Origin: an uncultured Fastidiosipila sp.
Lineage (GTDB): Bacteria > Bacillota > Clostridia > Saccharofermentanales > Fastidiosipilaceae
Length of the DNA stretch: 64,000 nucleotides
Reading direction: 5' to 3'
Assembly: GCA_947253875.1 (NCBI GenBank)
Contig: CAMYAM010000008.1
Span: 1-64,000, forward strand
The notes below the pieces were generated by a model. That model ran no database searches. It was not told where the DNA came from and saw nothing but the letters and a program-made list of their open reading frames with translations. Shown in pieces: positions 45,934 to 55,586 of this stretch (the stretch's first letter is position 1; every line of letters starts with the position of its first letter). Made by a program: the position numbers and the translations under genes.

Positions 45934-48168
45934 CTACACTCTCTCCGCCACATAGCAGAGAGAATCGTAGTTTTGTCTACCTCTCTCGATCATCATTCCT
46001 GCAACCATTAAATCCAGTCCGTTAAACACGCCGCACTCAAATTTTTCAGAACCTTTGTATAGTGTTAGCCTATAATCACTATCTTTGCATAATCCTTGCC
46101 ATTTAATGTATTCAGGCAAACCACCTGCAGCTAGATCTTTATAAACAACTGTTAAAATTGCTTTTGATTTATCTGTTGCAACATTTTCCCAGGCTGTTAT
46201 GTAGGTATTTTCATACGGGTCAACAATTCTATAGTAGTCACCTTTTTGGACAATCTCCCAGTGCTTGTTATAGAAATCTATAAATTTCTTAGTAAACTCT
46301 TGCTCAGATTCTGTTAATGTAGAAAGATCCATCTCATAGCCGAATGCACCTTGTAAGGCTGTAAAAGCTCTAGTGCTAATAGGTGTCACGCGTTGATTCT
46401 GATGGTTTGGAACTGCTGATACGTGAGCTGAGATGCTTGAAAGAGGATACACGAATGAGGTACCATGTTGAATTCTAGTTCTATCTAATGCATCTGTATT
46501 ATCACTTGTCCAAATTTGAGGTGTATAGTAAAGCATTCCTAAATCAAAACGACCTCCACCACCACTACATCCTTCAATCAACAAGTCAGGATATTTATCT
46601 AGAAGATGCTGAAGAACACGATACACACCAAGAACATATCTATGGGCTAACTCGCCTTGTCTCTCAGCTGGTAAGTTATGACTATATAAATCAAATAAGG
46701 ATCTATTCATATCCCATTTCAAGTAAGTAATATTGCCTGTTTGCAAAACATTATCAATTGCTGAAATTGCGAAATCCTGGACATCCTCTCTACTAAAGTC
46801 TAGAACCAATTGACATCTAGATCTATTTGGCTCTCTTCCTGGAATTGCAAGTGCCCAATCAGGATGCTCTCTGTACAAGTCACTGTCTTCGTTGACCATC
46901 TCAGGCTCCATCCAAATTCCAAAGTCCAAACCAAGTTCGTTAACGTCTTTAATCAAGTCAGCTAAAGTACCACCAATTTTTGTCTCATTAGGAATCCAGT
47001 CACCTAATCCAGAAATATCTAAATCGCGTTTGCCAAACCAACCATCATCTAAAACAAGCAAATCAAAATTCAATTCTTTGGCTTTATTTGCAATTTCTAA
47101 AATTTTATCTTTATCAAAGTCAAAGTATGTAGCTTCCCAATTATTGATTAGCACTGGTCTACGCTTATCGACCCATGAGCTTTTTATTAAGTTATTATTG
47201 ACTGCTCTATGAAGATTTCTAGACAACTCACCTCTACCTTCAGGACTGTAGCACATTGCTAATTCTGGTGTTTGGAAACTCTCACCATTTTTTAGTGTCC
47301 AGTTAAAGTTGCTATCATCTAAACCTGCAACAACTCTTATTTGTCCTAATTGATCTTTTTCGCAAGATATATTGAAGCCTCCGCTATACACTAAGCTCAA
47401 AGCGTATACTTCACCCTTGTCTTCACAGGCCCCCAGTTCTTGTAAAAATAGGCTTGGGTTTTGTTGGTGACTTGATGTGCCCCTTGTACTTCTTATTTGG
47501 AAAATATTCTCACCCAATTCTACTTTGGCTGCATTTCTTTCTTTTAGATGTCTTCCAGGGAAATTAATCAACTCAAAATCTTTGTTAATGAAATCTAGTG
47601 CTCCAGAAGCAATATTCTTAAGTACAACCTCTTCAGATCCTTTATTAATAATTTTTGCTGATCTTACGATCAAATCATACTCTGGGAAAACTGAATAATA
47701 TAGTTCCAGTTCTAAATCACTATACAAATCTTCCAATACAACTACTAGAGTCTCAACATCTTCTTTGTTGTCTGCTGATGTCCAGAAGTGTGGTAATTCT
47801 TTTAGCTCTGGCTTTCCTGAAATAACTTTGTAATCCTTGTAGACAAAGTCCGTACCTCTACCACCATTTTCCCAAACAAGATCTAAAGCATTAATTCTAT
47901 AATCGCCTGTACCATGCTGTGGGAATTCTTGTGGTAGCAAATCCAAAGTGTAATTTCTATCACCCTCTTTTGCAACATCTCCAGGATTTCCTGAAAATCC
48001 TCTTCCTAGAACCTCGATTAAATATGAGTAATCTGCACCAGATATTTTCTCCCCATACCATGTATGCAAAAGTCTCTTGTATTTATCGACTTTCATCTGA
48101 TAACTACTGTTATTCGTGTTGATTGTAAACGTCATCTGTTTCTCGTTTACAATTATATTTTGGCCCAT
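45934..48168 (-). CDS. GH36 alpha-galactosidase (second copy)
   Basis: The 744-residue enzyme is a close paralogue of the operon copy. It has the same domain order, LKWDMNR with Asp486, SDNTDA with Asp556, and CSGGGGRFD. Cytoplasmic; it releases alpha-galactose from raffinose-type sugars. ATG 48168 is preferred because GGAGG lies five bases upstream; a longer start at 48225 has none. It lies before a GH3 beta-glucosidase and has no transporter or ROK-type operator nearby, which suggests different regulation. Confidence 0.9.
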   Translation of the reverse strand: MGQNIIVNEKQMTFTINTNNSSYQMKVDKYKRLLHTWYGEKISGADYSYLIEVLGRGFSGNPGDVAKEGDRNYTLDLLPQEFPQHGTGDYRINALDLVWENGGRGTDFVYKDYKVISGKPELKELPHFWTSADNKEDVETLVVVLEDLYSDLELELYYSVFPEYDLIVRSAKIINKGSEEVVLKNIASGALDFINKDFELINFPGRHLKERNAAKVELGENIFQIRSTRGTSSHQQNPSLFLQELGACEDKGEVYALSLVYSGGFNISCEKDQLGQIRVVAGLDDSNFNWTLKNGESFQTPELAMCYSPEGRGELSRNLHRAVNNNLIKSSWVDKRRPVLINNWEATYFDFDKDKILEIANKAKELNFDLLVLDDGWFGKRDLDISGLGDWIPNETKIGGTLADLIKDVNELGLDFGIWMEPEMVNEDSDLYREHPDWALAIPGREPNRSRCQLVLDFSREDVQDFAISAIDNVLQTGNITYLKWDMNRSLFDLYSHNLPAERQGELAHRYVLGVYRVLQHLLDKYPDLLIEGCSGGGGRFDLGMLYYTPQIWTSDNTDALDRTRIQHGTSFVYPLSSISAHVSAVPNHQNQRVTPISTRAFTALQGAFGYEMDLSTLTESEQEFTKKFIDFYNKHWEIVQKGDYYRIVDPYENTYITAWENVATDKSKAILTVVYKDLAAGGLPEYIKWQGLCKDSDYRLTLYKGSEKFECGVFNGLDLMVAGMMIERGRQNYDSLCYVAERV

Positions 48169-48236
48169 AAGAACCTCCTGCAAAAAAATTTTATTACTAA
48201 ACCTCAAATACCTAATAAAAAGCATTATTGCTTAAT

Positions 48237-48671
48237 TTATTTCATAGTTTTATCGTAACACTGAGCGCAAAGAGTTTTCATACGGTAACCTGCTTTTCTT
48301 AATTCGCCCTCTGCGCCACAATTTTCACAAATCGTGTTACTTTTATTTTCGTATGTTTCTATAATTTTATCAATATCATCTCTAAGCTCTTGATCAGCTT
48401 GATTATTTCCCTGTTTGAAAGAATAGTACACTCTTAATTCTGCAAACTTTTCCTTAATTTGCAAAACTTCTAAATCGACTGGTAAGCCTGCAGCTTCATA
48501 TCGATTAACAACTTCTTGAAACATTTCTTTCAATAATTCATACCAGCCATCGTCACATTCACAACCAAAAGCTAGATACAAATTATTAATTTTGTCTTCT
48601 TCAAGCTGCTCTGAATTTTCTTCCAAGAACGGAAACTCTTTTACAAGTTTTTCTTCTAATTCAACTCTCAT
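48237..48671 (-). CDS. Conserved protein with C-terminal zinc ribbon, unknown function
   Basis: The 144-residue cytoplasmic protein has a helical N-terminus (residues 1-95) with CDDGWYELLKEM and VKEKFAELRVYY. The C-terminal CENCG...CAQC pairs (about residues 115-138) probably bind one zinc. The pattern 'GDGW...KEKFGxLR...CExCG' occurs in widespread small proteins of unknown function, including some gene-neighbourhood immunity proteins, but no toxin is present here. It lies upstream of the second alpha-galactosidase. Confidence 0.7.
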   Translation of the reverse strand: MRVELEEKLVKEFPFLEENSEQLEEDKINNLYLAFGCECDDGWYELLKEMFQEVVNRYEAAGLPVDLEVLQIKEKFAELRVYYSFKQGNNQADQELRDDIDKIIETYENKSNTICENCGAEGELRKAGYRMKTLCAQCYDKTMK

Positions 48672-48767
48672 AAACTTACTCCTTCAATGCAAGTTCTTTT
48701 ATTATAAGGATTTCAATCTTGAGCAGCAATGACAATTCTAATATATTTCCTGAAAGCTTCTATATCT

Positions 48768-50939
48768 TTATTCTACTAACTTATAGACGGAAATATATTC
48801 GCCTGAAATTTCATCTAATTTATAGTGTTTTCCTATTATAGCTTGCATTTCGTCTTCCAAGCTATGTATTCTAGTTCTAGGCATTACTATATACTTAGGT
48901 AATTCATCATCTTCTTTGTGTTTATGATGATCCAAATCATACAAAAACTCTGTATCAGCAAGATATGTAGTAAAGAAAGGATCTGCCCAAATAATTTCAT
49001 TTCTTGGTATTTGAGGCAAAACTTTGTTGTATTCCTCAATCCTTGGACTTGGGTTAAATGCAGCAGTAATTGTGGATCTACGACTATTTAAGCAATATAG
49101 GTTTATAATTGCAGAAGCAGATACAGCTATAACTAGACCAAGAGAAATCATTATTCGTCTTGATTTTATTATTGTTGCGATTACTTTTTTAACTGATAGT
49201 TTTTTGGAAGAAAATCCATCTGGCTTCTTTTCTTTCGCCAGAATATTATCCGTAACCACAAGCAATGCAAGAACCAACAAAAATAAATGAGAACCATAAT
49301 TATATTGAAAAAACAACTCAAATTGATAGGCATAGTTACTACTTAAATTTATTATCAATAACGGCAAAAGCAATGCCAATCCAGAGAACCTTCTATTAAA
49401 CAGCGGTAAAAACCCCATGAACATAAAAGTCAAGAACAAGAAAATAAATTTTCTTGGCACAAATATTGTCAACAAATAGAAGCTTGGGTTAAATATCAAA
49501 GTAAGCAATATTCCTAACAAACCATACTTCTCATCTGGCATTAGGTTTGAAAATCTTCCTGACATATCACCTGTACCAAAGTTTCTCAAATATAGAATAT
49601 TAGCAGTAAAAACTATTACTCCAACGATAACCATAAGGCCTGCAAGTAAACGTGCTTTTTTATAATCTAACTTTGTAACCTTCTTATCCTTACTTCCAAT
49701 AAACAAATAAATTGCTATAGCAACAAAATAAATTACAGCATCTTCTTTTACTCCTAGCAAGAGTAATCCTGATATTAAAATACCAATATAATTTCCTTTA
49801 TAAATAAAGTAAATCAAAAACATTATGCAAGGTGCTAAGAAGATATTTTCGTGAAAATCATAATAATTAGAAAGTAAAAATGCTGGTTGCAATGAAAAAA
49901 TAACTCCGGCTAATACTAATTTATAAGACCTCAAGCCATATTCTTTTGCCAATAGTAGAAAAGGAATCAATGCGATGTAAACTACAAAAATTTGGGCTAA
50001 TTGCAAGGTCTCCGGATACGGTAATAATTTAAACACCGGGACTAGTAAATACACTGTTGGTGATACGTGAATGTTAAAATGACTTGTTTGGAAATCTCGT
50101 TCAATTGTAGTTAACGGCTTCCCATTTCTTATAATACTGTGATACATTTGCGTAAATATACCCATATCGTATGTTGAAACTGAATACGATTTTAACCTTG
50201 ACCAAAGATACACTTGAGTGAACAGAATTATTGCTACGGCTAAAGTAGATAATCCTATAGTAGTCAGCATAAGAAGGTTCTTTGACCGCTCATGAGAAAT
50301 TTGAAGTTTGCCTTGCATATATGCAAGATATTTATATCCTGCATATATGCAAAAAATAACAAGTACAATTAAAAATACTGATAAAACATAAGAGCTTATT
50401 AATTGAATATCATACTTATATTCTGCAATTCCAGAGAAGCTTTCAGGTAAAGAATTATCTTTTTGCCATAATTTCTGAATCAATAACATCAATAATATTG
50501 TAAAACTAAGGTTAAAAACCTTACCCCAAGCTTTGTTGTAAAATGCATACGAGATTGCTATTAAGCATAAACCTGCTACTAAATGCCAGAGATTAGTTTT
50601 TAATGCAATAGTTAATGCCCAAGCCATAAAAGCTAATACTGAGAAATATTTTTCTTTGTCTTTTAATTCTGTTTTAGATTTTGTTAACTCCAGTCGCCTA
50701 TTTAATACTATTGTCTCTGTTAAATAAAGCAACGAAAGTATAAAACAATATAAAGAAGCCTGAAAGAAAGCAAAACTTGGATTAAATAATTCTGCACTCA
50801 AATCAGATATTCTCAGATCATAAATAATTAAAACTAAGGTTTGTAGCAAAAAATAAGCCTGGATAAACAGCTCTCCTCTAAATCCAAGTTTATTATTTTT
50901 ATTATTATAAACATTATTATGAGAACTTCTGCTATCCAT
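48768..50939 (-). CDS. DUF2079 family multi-pass membrane protein
   Basis: The 723-residue protein has at least 13 hydrophobic segments. It contains STYDMGIFTQMYHSI and SHFNIHVSPTVYLLVPVF, the DUF2079 signature, which includes Asp and His residues like the catalytic site of GT-C mannosyltransferases. It may glycosylate envelope components, with no proof here. TAGAGGATAAA precedes the ATG. It is transcribed alone. Confidence 0.78.
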   Translation of the reverse strand: MDSRSSHNNVYNNKNNKLGFRGELFIQAYFLLQTLVLIIYDLRISDLSAELFNPSFAFFQASLYCFILSLLYLTETIVLNRRLELTKSKTELKDKEKYFSVLAFMAWALTIALKTNLWHLVAGLCLIAISYAFYNKAWGKVFNLSFTILLMLLIQKLWQKDNSLPESFSGIAEYKYDIQLISSYVLSVFLIVLVIFCIYAGYKYLAYMQGKLQISHERSKNLLMLTTIGLSTLAVAIILFTQVYLWSRLKSYSVSTYDMGIFTQMYHSIIRNGKPLTTIERDFQTSHFNIHVSPTVYLLVPVFKLLPYPETLQLAQIFVVYIALIPFLLLAKEYGLRSYKLVLAGVIFSLQPAFLLSNYYDFHENIFLAPCIMFLIYFIYKGNYIGILISGLLLLGVKEDAVIYFVAIAIYLFIGSKDKKVTKLDYKKARLLAGLMVIVGVIVFTANILYLRNFGTGDMSGRFSNLMPDEKYGLLGILLTLIFNPSFYLLTIFVPRKFIFLFLTFMFMGFLPLFNRRFSGLALLLPLLIINLSSNYAYQFELFFQYNYGSHLFLLVLALLVVTDNILAKEKKPDGFSSKKLSVKKVIATIIKSRRIMISLGLVIAVSASAIINLYCLNSRRSTITAAFNPSPRIEEYNKVLPQIPRNEIIWADPFFTTYLADTEFLYDLDHHKHKEDDELPKYIVMPRTRIHSLEDEMQAIIGKHYKLDEISGEYISVYKLVE

Positions 50940-50998
50940 TTTATCCTCTAGAAATGTATTTTTGATATTATTATAGCAGATGAAATCTCAATTAAAGT

Positions 50999-51283
50999 TT
51001 AAGCAACACCAAAAATTCTGCTCCTAAATAAACACTGCCGCAATCCTAAAATTACTAACAGAATAACTGCACCTAGAGCAGCAGTTAAGATACCTAAAAT
51101 ACTAAATGCATTAGGGTCACTTTGTCCAAAGAATCTTAGTTCGTAACCACCAATGAAACTACCAATAATACCGACTACAACATTACCTACAATACCGTAA
51201 CCACCGTCTCTATTCATGACTAAACTAGCTAGCTATCCTGCTACACCACCTACTATAATCCATGCAAAAATATTAATTAACAT
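50999..51283 (-). pseudogene. GlsB/YeaQ/YmgE-type membrane protein broken by TAG
   Basis: The intact frame starts at ATG 51283, with AGAGAG upstream, and encodes a 95-codon GlsB/YeaQ/YmgE transglycosylase-associated-type protein with three hydrophobic segments. Codon 17 (51235-51233) is TAG. The sequence reads VGGVAG-stop-LASLVMNRDGGYGIVGN, where family members have Trp (TGG) after VAG. One G-to-A change explains it. The remaining 72 codons could restart at Met 51217, but the first helix would be lost. A sequencing error is possible. Confidence 0.75.
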
Positions 51284-51391
51284 AATATTTTCTCTCTTTA
51301 TCTTAAAGATACTTATGAGTATAATAACCGAGTTTTGTTAAACTTGTGGTATCCATCAAATATTATTATTTAAGTTTAATTTAATAAACCT

Positions 51392-52189
51392 TTAATGTGT
51401 CTTCACATTCTGTTTCCTATTCTTATTTAAGAAATTTCCTAAGACGAGCAATAATACCGATATACTTCCCATAAATATTAGTGATTGAATAAGTGGTATA
51501 TAATTATAAGATGTATTTTTCCATAGTTTAATAATCTTTTCATCTGCGAAATATGTAAACGGTAACAACTTAGAAATCCAACGTATTTGATTTGGGAACT
51601 TTTCTACTGATAAACCCATCATTCCACTAAAAAACAGCATAAAGAAGTACAAAACCATTGTAATTGCATATGTGATTCCAAATTTCTTAAATATGTTGGC
51701 AATACCATGAGCCATTGTGAAAAGAATTGCACATTCAACTATAACAAAAGCGAAAAACTTAAGAGTACCAGCTAAACTATAAACTTCCCAACCTAATCCA
51801 AGATAAGTCACCATAAAATATATTAAAAATGCAAGCAACAAGAATCCAAACTGAGATAGCATTTTGCTAATTAATATTTCCCTTTGTTTAAAAGAAAATA
51901 ATTTTAATCTAAGAAGTATTTTATTTTCTAACTCTTGCGAATATAAGGCACTATGACCCATAAATATTGATGCCATTGGAATCACTTGAAGAAATCCTAA
52001 GCTTATTCCTGTTGAAACTTCTTTTGGATCAACAAAACTCGACATTGTTTTAACCTCAGCCAGCACCTGATTCCCAATAACTAGCGCTAAAAATATAGGA
52101 AATACAACACCTAGCATTGGTATGTACCATGACCCTAGTAAGTTTTTAAATTCATATTTAATCAGACGTGATAATTTCTTATTTTTCAT
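51392..52189 (-). CDS. ABC-2 type transporter permease
   Basis: The 265-residue protein has six predicted membrane helices in the ABC-2 arrangement. It starts with LSRLIKYEFKNLLGSWYIPMLG and has an ILLRLKLFSFKQREIL cytoplasmic loop, which suggests a drug or peptide exporter. Its ATG overlaps the end of the ATPase gene by 11 bases, with GGGAG eight bases upstream. It forms a pair with the ATPase and depends on the nearby two-component system by inference. Confidence 0.83.
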   Translation of the reverse strand: MKNKKLSRLIKYEFKNLLGSWYIPMLGVVFPIFLALVIGNQVLAEVKTMSSFVDPKEVSTGISLGFLQVIPMASIFMGHSALYSQELENKILLRLKLFSFKQREILISKMLSQFGFLLLAFLIYFMVTYLGLGWEVYSLAGTLKFFAFVIVECAILFTMAHGIANIFKKFGITYAITMVLYFFMLFFSGMMGLSVEKFPNQIRWISKLLPFTYFADEKIIKLWKNTSYNYIPLIQSLIFMGSISVLLLVLGNFLNKNRKQNVKTH

Positions 52190-53063
52190 AATTCAAGCTC
52201 CCATTATTTTGCTTGCATTGGCGAATAGCGTTGAAGCTCATTAACTCAATATCATTATTTGTTTTCTTGAAGTTTATATTTTTTTCAATCAGAACTTTGC
52301 TTATTACAGAAGCTTCTTCTTCATTATCAGCTCTGAATGCCGTAATATGTTCTGGAGAATATAATTTTTTGAATACATCTAACTCCGGTATATAAGTTTG
52401 CTTATTTATAATAAAAGCGTTATAACCACAATACTTTTCAAAAAGTTCTACTTTATCCCCAAAGCAAATAAGTTTGCCGTGGTCTAATAAAAGAATTTTG
52501 TCTGCCAGAAGCTCCAATTCTTCATAATAATGAGTTACATAGCAAATTGTTGTTACTTTATCTTCGTACCATCGCATCAGTAGTTCTACTAAGTCCTGAC
52601 GAGTCTCGTAATCTAATCCAGAAGTTACTTCATCAAAGAGAACTAAGCTTGTTTCTTGATATAGAACTAGAATTAGAGTCAATCTTTGTTTTTGTCCTCC
52701 AGATAGATGTTTGAATTTTTTCTTCAAAGAATCTTTGAAAGAGAAAAACTCAATTAGTTCTTTAAGTTTCTCATCTGACTTCCAATCACTCCCTGTTATT
52801 AATTCGATAATTTCAGCAACATTTACATTTTCCGAATAGTTGTTATCTTGCATATGAACAGATATGTCATTTTTTGAACCTCTAAAACTAATATTGCCGG
52901 AATAATTGACCAAATCAAGAATAGCTTTAATTAAAGTACTCTTCCCAGCACCATTACTTCCAATAATGCCTATCTTATCCGCATCTTCAATAAATAGTTC
53001 TTGATCAATATCTAGCGCTAATAAATCACCGTACTTAACTTTTAAATCATTAATCTTAAGCAT
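52179..53063 (-). CDS. ABC transporter ATPase, drug/peptide exporter type
   Basis: The 294-residue ATPase has GSNGAGKST (Walker A), LSGGQKQRL (signature), LVLFDEVTSGLD (Walker B with the usual Glu replaced by Asp-Glu-Val context intact) and the H-loop THYYEE. The C-terminal 80 residues are an extension. It powers the permease that follows. AGAGGAGGA precedes the ATG. The promoter shares a motif with the response-regulator promoter, implying control by the two-component system encoded upstream. Confidence 0.85.
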   Translation of the reverse strand: MLKINDLKVKYGDLLALDIDQELFIEDADKIGIIGSNGAGKSTLIKAILDLVNYSGNISFRGSKNDISVHMQDNNYSENVNVAEIIELITGSDWKSDEKLKELIEFFSFKDSLKKKFKHLSGGQKQRLTLILVLYQETSLVLFDEVTSGLDYETRQDLVELLMRWYEDKVTTICYVTHYYEELELLADKILLLDHGKLICFGDKVELFEKYCGYNAFIINKQTYIPELDVFKKLYSPEHITAFRADNEEEASVISKVLIEKNINFKKTNNDIELMSFNAIRQCKQNNGSLNYEK

Positions 53064-53091
53064 TCTGTCCTCCTCTAATTTTTATAATTTA

Positions 53092-53118
53092 ATTTTAAAT
53101 AGAGTATATGGATATTTT
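53092..53118 (-). promoter_or_regulatory. ABC operon promoter with shared response-regulator motif
   Basis: On the minus strand AAAATATCCATA (53118-53107) is followed after nine bases by -10 TAAAAT (53097-53092). The same element and spacing occur before the response-regulator gene; the -35 position is occupied by the motif, which fits an activator-dependent promoter. Confidence 0.55.
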
Positions 53119-53189
53119 ATGTAGAAGATGTGTTTTTTAGGAGATATTTATTTTCGAAAAAGTATTTATGACAATAATATATGGAGACA

Positions 53190-54734
53190 CTATGAAAAAT
53201 TAATTCTACTAGTTACAATATTATCCTCTAAAAAAACATCCAAAGAATAACCCATAGTTTTCGCATAATAATTAGAAAAGTAAAGACCTAATCCATTTCC
53301 AGAGCTGCCACTACTTACGAATGGCTCAAATATATGATTAAAAATTTCTTTATTAGTAACCTCAGTTCGGTTCTTTACCTCTAATTTTTGTGAATTTAAT
53401 TCAATTAATATTGTGCTATCTTCTTGGGCATATTTGATCGCATTTTCAATTATATTCTCAGTTATTTTCTGAACATAATTTAAATTGCTTGTAATGGTAG
53501 AACTTCCTAAAAGTTCAATATTAAGCTCACGATTTTCGATAACACTGGACCATCTATCTAATATATTCATTACCAAGTCTCTTAGATCAATTTTTTCTTT
53601 ATTAGAAATATCTACACTCAATAAATCCTGGTTCAAATCTAGAAGTTCATCAATAATAAATCTCATATTAATTAATTCATTTTTTACTTTTGGCAGATAA
53701 ATTGAGTGATCTTTATACTTTCCAATATCACTGAGCATGCCTTCAATCAGAAGCAATGAAACAGTAATAGGGGTCTTAAGCTGATGAGAACTTGCCTGCA
53801 AGAATACTTCTCTACTTTTCATATCTTGTTTTAGCCTCTCAAATTGCTCACTTAACCTTAAATATAATTCATCAATATCATTAGCTAATATTTCAAACTC
53901 ATCATTGGTTTTCAAGGCAAGAGGTGTTATCGAACTAGCTCTATCCAGAGGTATATTAATCATCTCATTAGTATGACTAGTGATCTCCTCTATGGGTTTA
54001 ACTATTCGATTAGAAAACCACAACGTAGATAAAATAATAATCACCAGTATAACTGCAATAATAACCGGAATATTCATAAGTATAATTGGAATTATCTCAT
54101 CTATAGATCCTGCTACTGCTGAATATGCAGTTACTATAACTTTATTATCTCTATAAGTTACTACTAAATTATTGGCATAATCATTTCCATCAATTTTGGT
54201 TCTAGCTGAATTTAAACTTGTATCATTCGATAATCTAAGAAAATTATACTCTGTACTATCTTTATCAATATTCAGCGGTTGAAATTTAAAGCTATTAATT
54301 TTAAACAATTTAGTTTCTGACTCATCAATAAACTCTTGTATATTAATATTTTCTAGTTCATCCCAAGTACTAACGTCTTCAGCTTTTGCTATTTTTTTTA
54401 GGTTAGGAGTAATTTTAGCAAGTATTTCTTTTAATCTCTCATTCTTAATTTCAAGAACCCCAGAAAAATTTAAATTATAATAATATATTTTATCTAAGTT
54501 ATTCTCATCAATACTTATAGTTGTAGTAAATACCGCTGAATTCGATTTTGTGCTATCATATTCCTTATTCTCCAAAAACTCTAAATGCCTTTGAGTGATC
54601 ATGTTAGCTTGTCTTTCGTAGGAATATTCCACATATAAAGAGGGTATAAATATTATCAAGTACAAAACTACAAAAGCTATTATTAATGCTGCCAGCGAAA
54701 GAGTATAAAAAAATGTTTTTCTTGATAAATTCAT
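53190..54734 (-). CDS. Sensor histidine kinase
   Basis: The 514-residue membrane kinase has two transmembrane helices (about residues 10-32 and 210-235) flanking an extracytoplasmic sensor of about 175 residues, then HAMP, a HisKA domain with His317 in SSHQLKTP, and an HATPase domain with GLGLYFS. The sensor is unlike a short BceS-type kinase loop, so a direct ligand is possible. The gene follows the regulator by 45 bases. The signal is probably an antimicrobial or envelope stress, inferred from the ABC pair. Confidence 0.87.
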   Translation of the reverse strand: MNLSRKTFFYTLSLAALIIAFVVLYLIIFIPSLYVEYSYERQANMITQRHLEFLENKEYDSTKSNSAVFTTTISIDENNLDKIYYYNLNFSGVLEIKNERLKEILAKITPNLKKIAKAEDVSTWDELENINIQEFIDESETKLFKINSFKFQPLNIDKDSTEYNFLRLSNDTSLNSARTKIDGNDYANNLVVTYRDNKVIVTAYSAVAGSIDEIIPIILMNIPVIIAVILVIIILSTLWFSNRIVKPIEEITSHTNEMINIPLDRASSITPLALKTNDEFEILANDIDELYLRLSEQFERLKQDMKSREVFLQASSHQLKTPITVSLLLIEGMLSDIGKYKDHSIYLPKVKNELINMRFIIDELLDLNQDLLSVDISNKEKIDLRDLVMNILDRWSSVIENRELNIELLGSSTITSNLNYVQKITENIIENAIKYAQEDSTILIELNSQKLEVKNRTEVTNKEIFNHIFEPFVSSGSSGNGLGLYFSNYYAKTMGYSLDVFLEDNIVTSRINFS

Positions 54735-54779
54735 TAGCCTAAACCTACTTTTTTTATTTATATTTCATGTCTAAATTCA

Positions 54780-55454
54780 TTATTCTTTGTACTGATAACC
54801 TGCACCAGTTATGGTTTTAATACAATTGATTGGTAGTTTTTTGCGCAAATTTTTAATATGTGAATCTATAACTCTGTCACTTCCGAAATAATCACCTTGA
54901 TATACGTAAGTAATTATTTCTTCTCGAGAAAATACTTTTGATGCTCTACTCATTAATAATTCCAAAATTTGAAACTCAGTTAGTGTTAAGCTTAAATTCT
55001 CTCCATTATAGTAAGCTTGATACTCTTCATTTTCTAGAACTAAACCCTCTGTTTTAACAGTTTTGTTAGAACTCACTCTTCTTAAAATAGTTTCAATTCT
55101 TTTAAGTAGAAGAATCGGTGAAAATGGTTTGCTTACATAATCATCTGCAAAATAATTAAAAGCTTGTAACTGACTTTGTTCATCATTCAATGCAGATAAC
55201 ATTATAACTGGTACTGAATCTCGCTTATCTTTGATATACTTCAAAACTTCCATTCCTGAAACTCCAGGTAGCATAATATCTAAAATAGCTAAATCAATGG
55301 AAGTGTCATCAATAATATCAAAAGATTCTTCTGCATTACTAGCCTCTATAACTTCATACCCTGCAAGCACTAGGTACTCAGCAACTACCTCTCTTATTTG
55401 CTCTTCATCTTCTAAGAGAAGAATAGTTTTTGTCTCATTGTTTTCCAAACTCAT
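54780..55454 (-). CDS. OmpR-family response regulator
   Basis: The 224-residue regulator has a receiver domain (LLLEDEEQ, phosphoacceptor Asp59 in LDIMLPG, Lys in DDYVSKPF) and a C-terminal winged-helix DNA-binding domain (FSREEIITYVYQGDYFGSDRVIDSHIKNLRKKL). ATG 55454 is chosen because GGAG lies seven bases upstream; a GTG two codons earlier is less likely. It forms a pair with the kinase. The conserved motif before this gene and before the ABC pair is a plausible binding site, giving autoactivation. Confidence 0.88.
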   Translation of the reverse strand: MSLENNETKTILLLEDEEQIREVVAEYLVLAGYEVIEASNAEESFDIIDDTSIDLAILDIMLPGVSGMEVLKYIKDKRDSVPVIMLSALNDEQSQLQAFNYFADDYVSKPFSPILLLKRIETILRRVSSNKTVKTEGLVLENEEYQAYYNGENLSLTLTEFQILELLMSRASKVFSREEIITYVYQGDYFGSDRVIDSHIKNLRKKLPINCIKTITGAGYQYKE

Positions 55455-55504
55455 TTGCACACTCCAAACTCAATATTAAAAGCATAGATTAAAATTGCAT
55501 CTTT

Positions 55505-55531
55505 ATTATAAAAAACACTTATGGATATTTT
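55505..55531 (-). promoter_or_regulatory. Response-regulator promoter with shared motif
   Basis: On the minus strand AAAATATCCATA (55531-55520), nine bases, then -10 TATAAT (55510-55505). This mirrors the ABC operon promoter. An additional TATCTCC lies just upstream. Confidence 0.55.
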
Positions 55532-55586
55532 GTGGAGATATTATTTATTAAATAATTTTTATTCATGTAGTGATATTACTTTTTAG

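Noticed and set aside
51233..51235. TAG in the GlsB-like gene as pyrrolysine or programmed read-through
   Set aside because: No pyl genes are seen, and the family has Trp here; a simple nonsense mutation or sequence error is far more likely.
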